The position numbers and the translations under genes were made by a program. Of a DNA stretch of 7,971 nt, positions 7,549 to 7,971 are shown piece by piece. The notes beneath the pieces are model-generated. The model ran no database searches. It saw only the letters and a program-made list of their open reading frames with translations, and was not told the origin of the DNA. Origin of the DNA: Actinomycetota bacterium (GTDB lineage Bacteria; Actinomycetota; Thermoleophilia; RBG-16-64-13); contig PMIZ01000001.1 of NCBI GenBank assembly GCA_003157225.1, forward strand, positions 1-7,971, written 5' to 3'. The number at the start of each line of letters is the position of its first letter. The first letter of the stretch is position 1.

Positions 7549-7971
7549 GTGGTGATCAAGAAGAAGCGAATCAGGCAAGTACGGCAGCATCTCGGCTTCG
7601 TGCCCGTGGGCACGAGACTGAGGGTCGGGGTAGGCGTGACCCCAGACCGACAGGCGTTGTTCCGGCGGATCGGCTTCACGGCCGCCATGGGGGAGGGGGA
7701 GACTGTCCTCCCAGCGCCAGACTTCGGGCCAATCAGCCGCTTCAACGCCGATGGCAAGGAAGTCATCCATCGTGATCGTGACATGGAGACCGCCTACCGG
7801 GTCATCGAGTGGAGCTGGGTCGAGTGGCACGGCCAGGATCGGGTCGAGCGATCGGACCTCAGGGATGTTCCGTACAAGAGATACCCGAGGACCTTAGTTC
7901 CTCCTCCCAGCGTTGAGCTCTCGGTCTCCGTCCTGACGGACGGCTCCAGGGCCGTGGTCTCTCCTGAGGTT
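7549..7971 (+). CDS. Uncharacterised protein, N-terminal 141 residues (truncated by window end)
   Basis: The reading frame is open from GTG 7549 to the last base and carries a good GGAGGG site 7 bases upstream. A second GTG at 7552 is a near-equal alternative start. The visible protein begins with a basic segment (Lys4-Lys6, Arg7, Arg9, Arg12), then a Gly/Val-rich stretch (16-30). A polar, aromatic region follows that looks strongly conserved: a Leu-Pro-Ala-Pro-Asp-Phe-Gly-Pro run (54-61), Asn66-x-Asp-Gly-Lys, a Trp88-x-Trp90-x-x-Trp93 cluster, and Tyr109-x-Arg-Tyr-Pro-Arg-Thr ending in three prolines (118-120). I do not recognise the family, and no catalytic motif is evident. There is no signal peptide. 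Base and codon use match the rest of the window. The rest of the protein lies outside. Its divergence from the sigma gene across the inverted repeat suggests possible shared control. Confidence 0.75.
   Translation, partial: MVIKKKRIRQVRQHLGFVPVGTRLRVGVGVTPDRQALFRRIGFTAAMGEGETVLPAPDFGPISRFNADGKEVIHRDRDMETAYRVIEWSWVEWHGQDRVERSDLRDVPYKRYPRTLVPPPSVELSVSVLTDGSRAVVSPEV

Noticed and set aside
7363..7830. Minus-strand frame of 155 codons crossing the right-hand intergenic region
   Set aside because: It overlaps the start of the sigma gene in another frame and runs antisense to the plus-strand gene at 7549, which has a good ribosome site and a more protein-like sequence.

Overview
The window reads as high-GC bacterial DNA with dense, tightly packed genes. 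Codons in all real genes favour G or C at the third position. The gene families point to a proteobacterium or myxobacterium-like host, but no rRNA or other taxonomic marker is present, so this is a weak inference. I see no tRNA, rRNA, insertion sequence, integrase, CRISPR array or replication origin.

Layout. On the left, a plus-strand gene (39-788, perhaps beginning before the window) encodes a HEPN-like protein with an R-N-x4-H motif. It converges on a six-gene minus-strand run that fills most of the window. In transcription order from the right this run is: (1) a small sigma-70-like factor (7412-6825); (2) a 144-residue acidic helical protein (6828-6394); (3) an ImmA/IrrE-type zinc metallopeptidase with HELGH (6397-5618); (4) a 516-residue uncharacterised protein with a GITT/RARY N-terminal signature and a winged-helix-like tail (5524-3974); (5) an 886-residue protein with two complete phospholipase D (HxK) nuclease motifs (3977-1317); (6) a small HNH-type endonuclease (1268 or 1298 to 858). 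Genes 1-2, 2-3 and 4-5 overlap by ATGA, which indicates translational coupling. Only 92 bases separate 3 from 4. At the right edge a divergent plus-strand gene starts at GTG 7549 and runs off the window. The space between it and the sigma gene holds a strong inverted repeat.

How the genes may work together. Genes 1-3 look like a regulatory or sensing module: a sigma-like factor, a small partner and a protease of the class that inactivates repressors. Genes 4-6 look like an effector module: two different nucleases and a large partner. A HEPN-like protein lies next to them. The whole resembles a defence-island or mobile-element accessory operon in which a proteolytic switch might control a multi-nuclease system. 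The module and its domains are seen directly. The defence function and the switch are inference. I do not recognise the complete arrangement as a named system.
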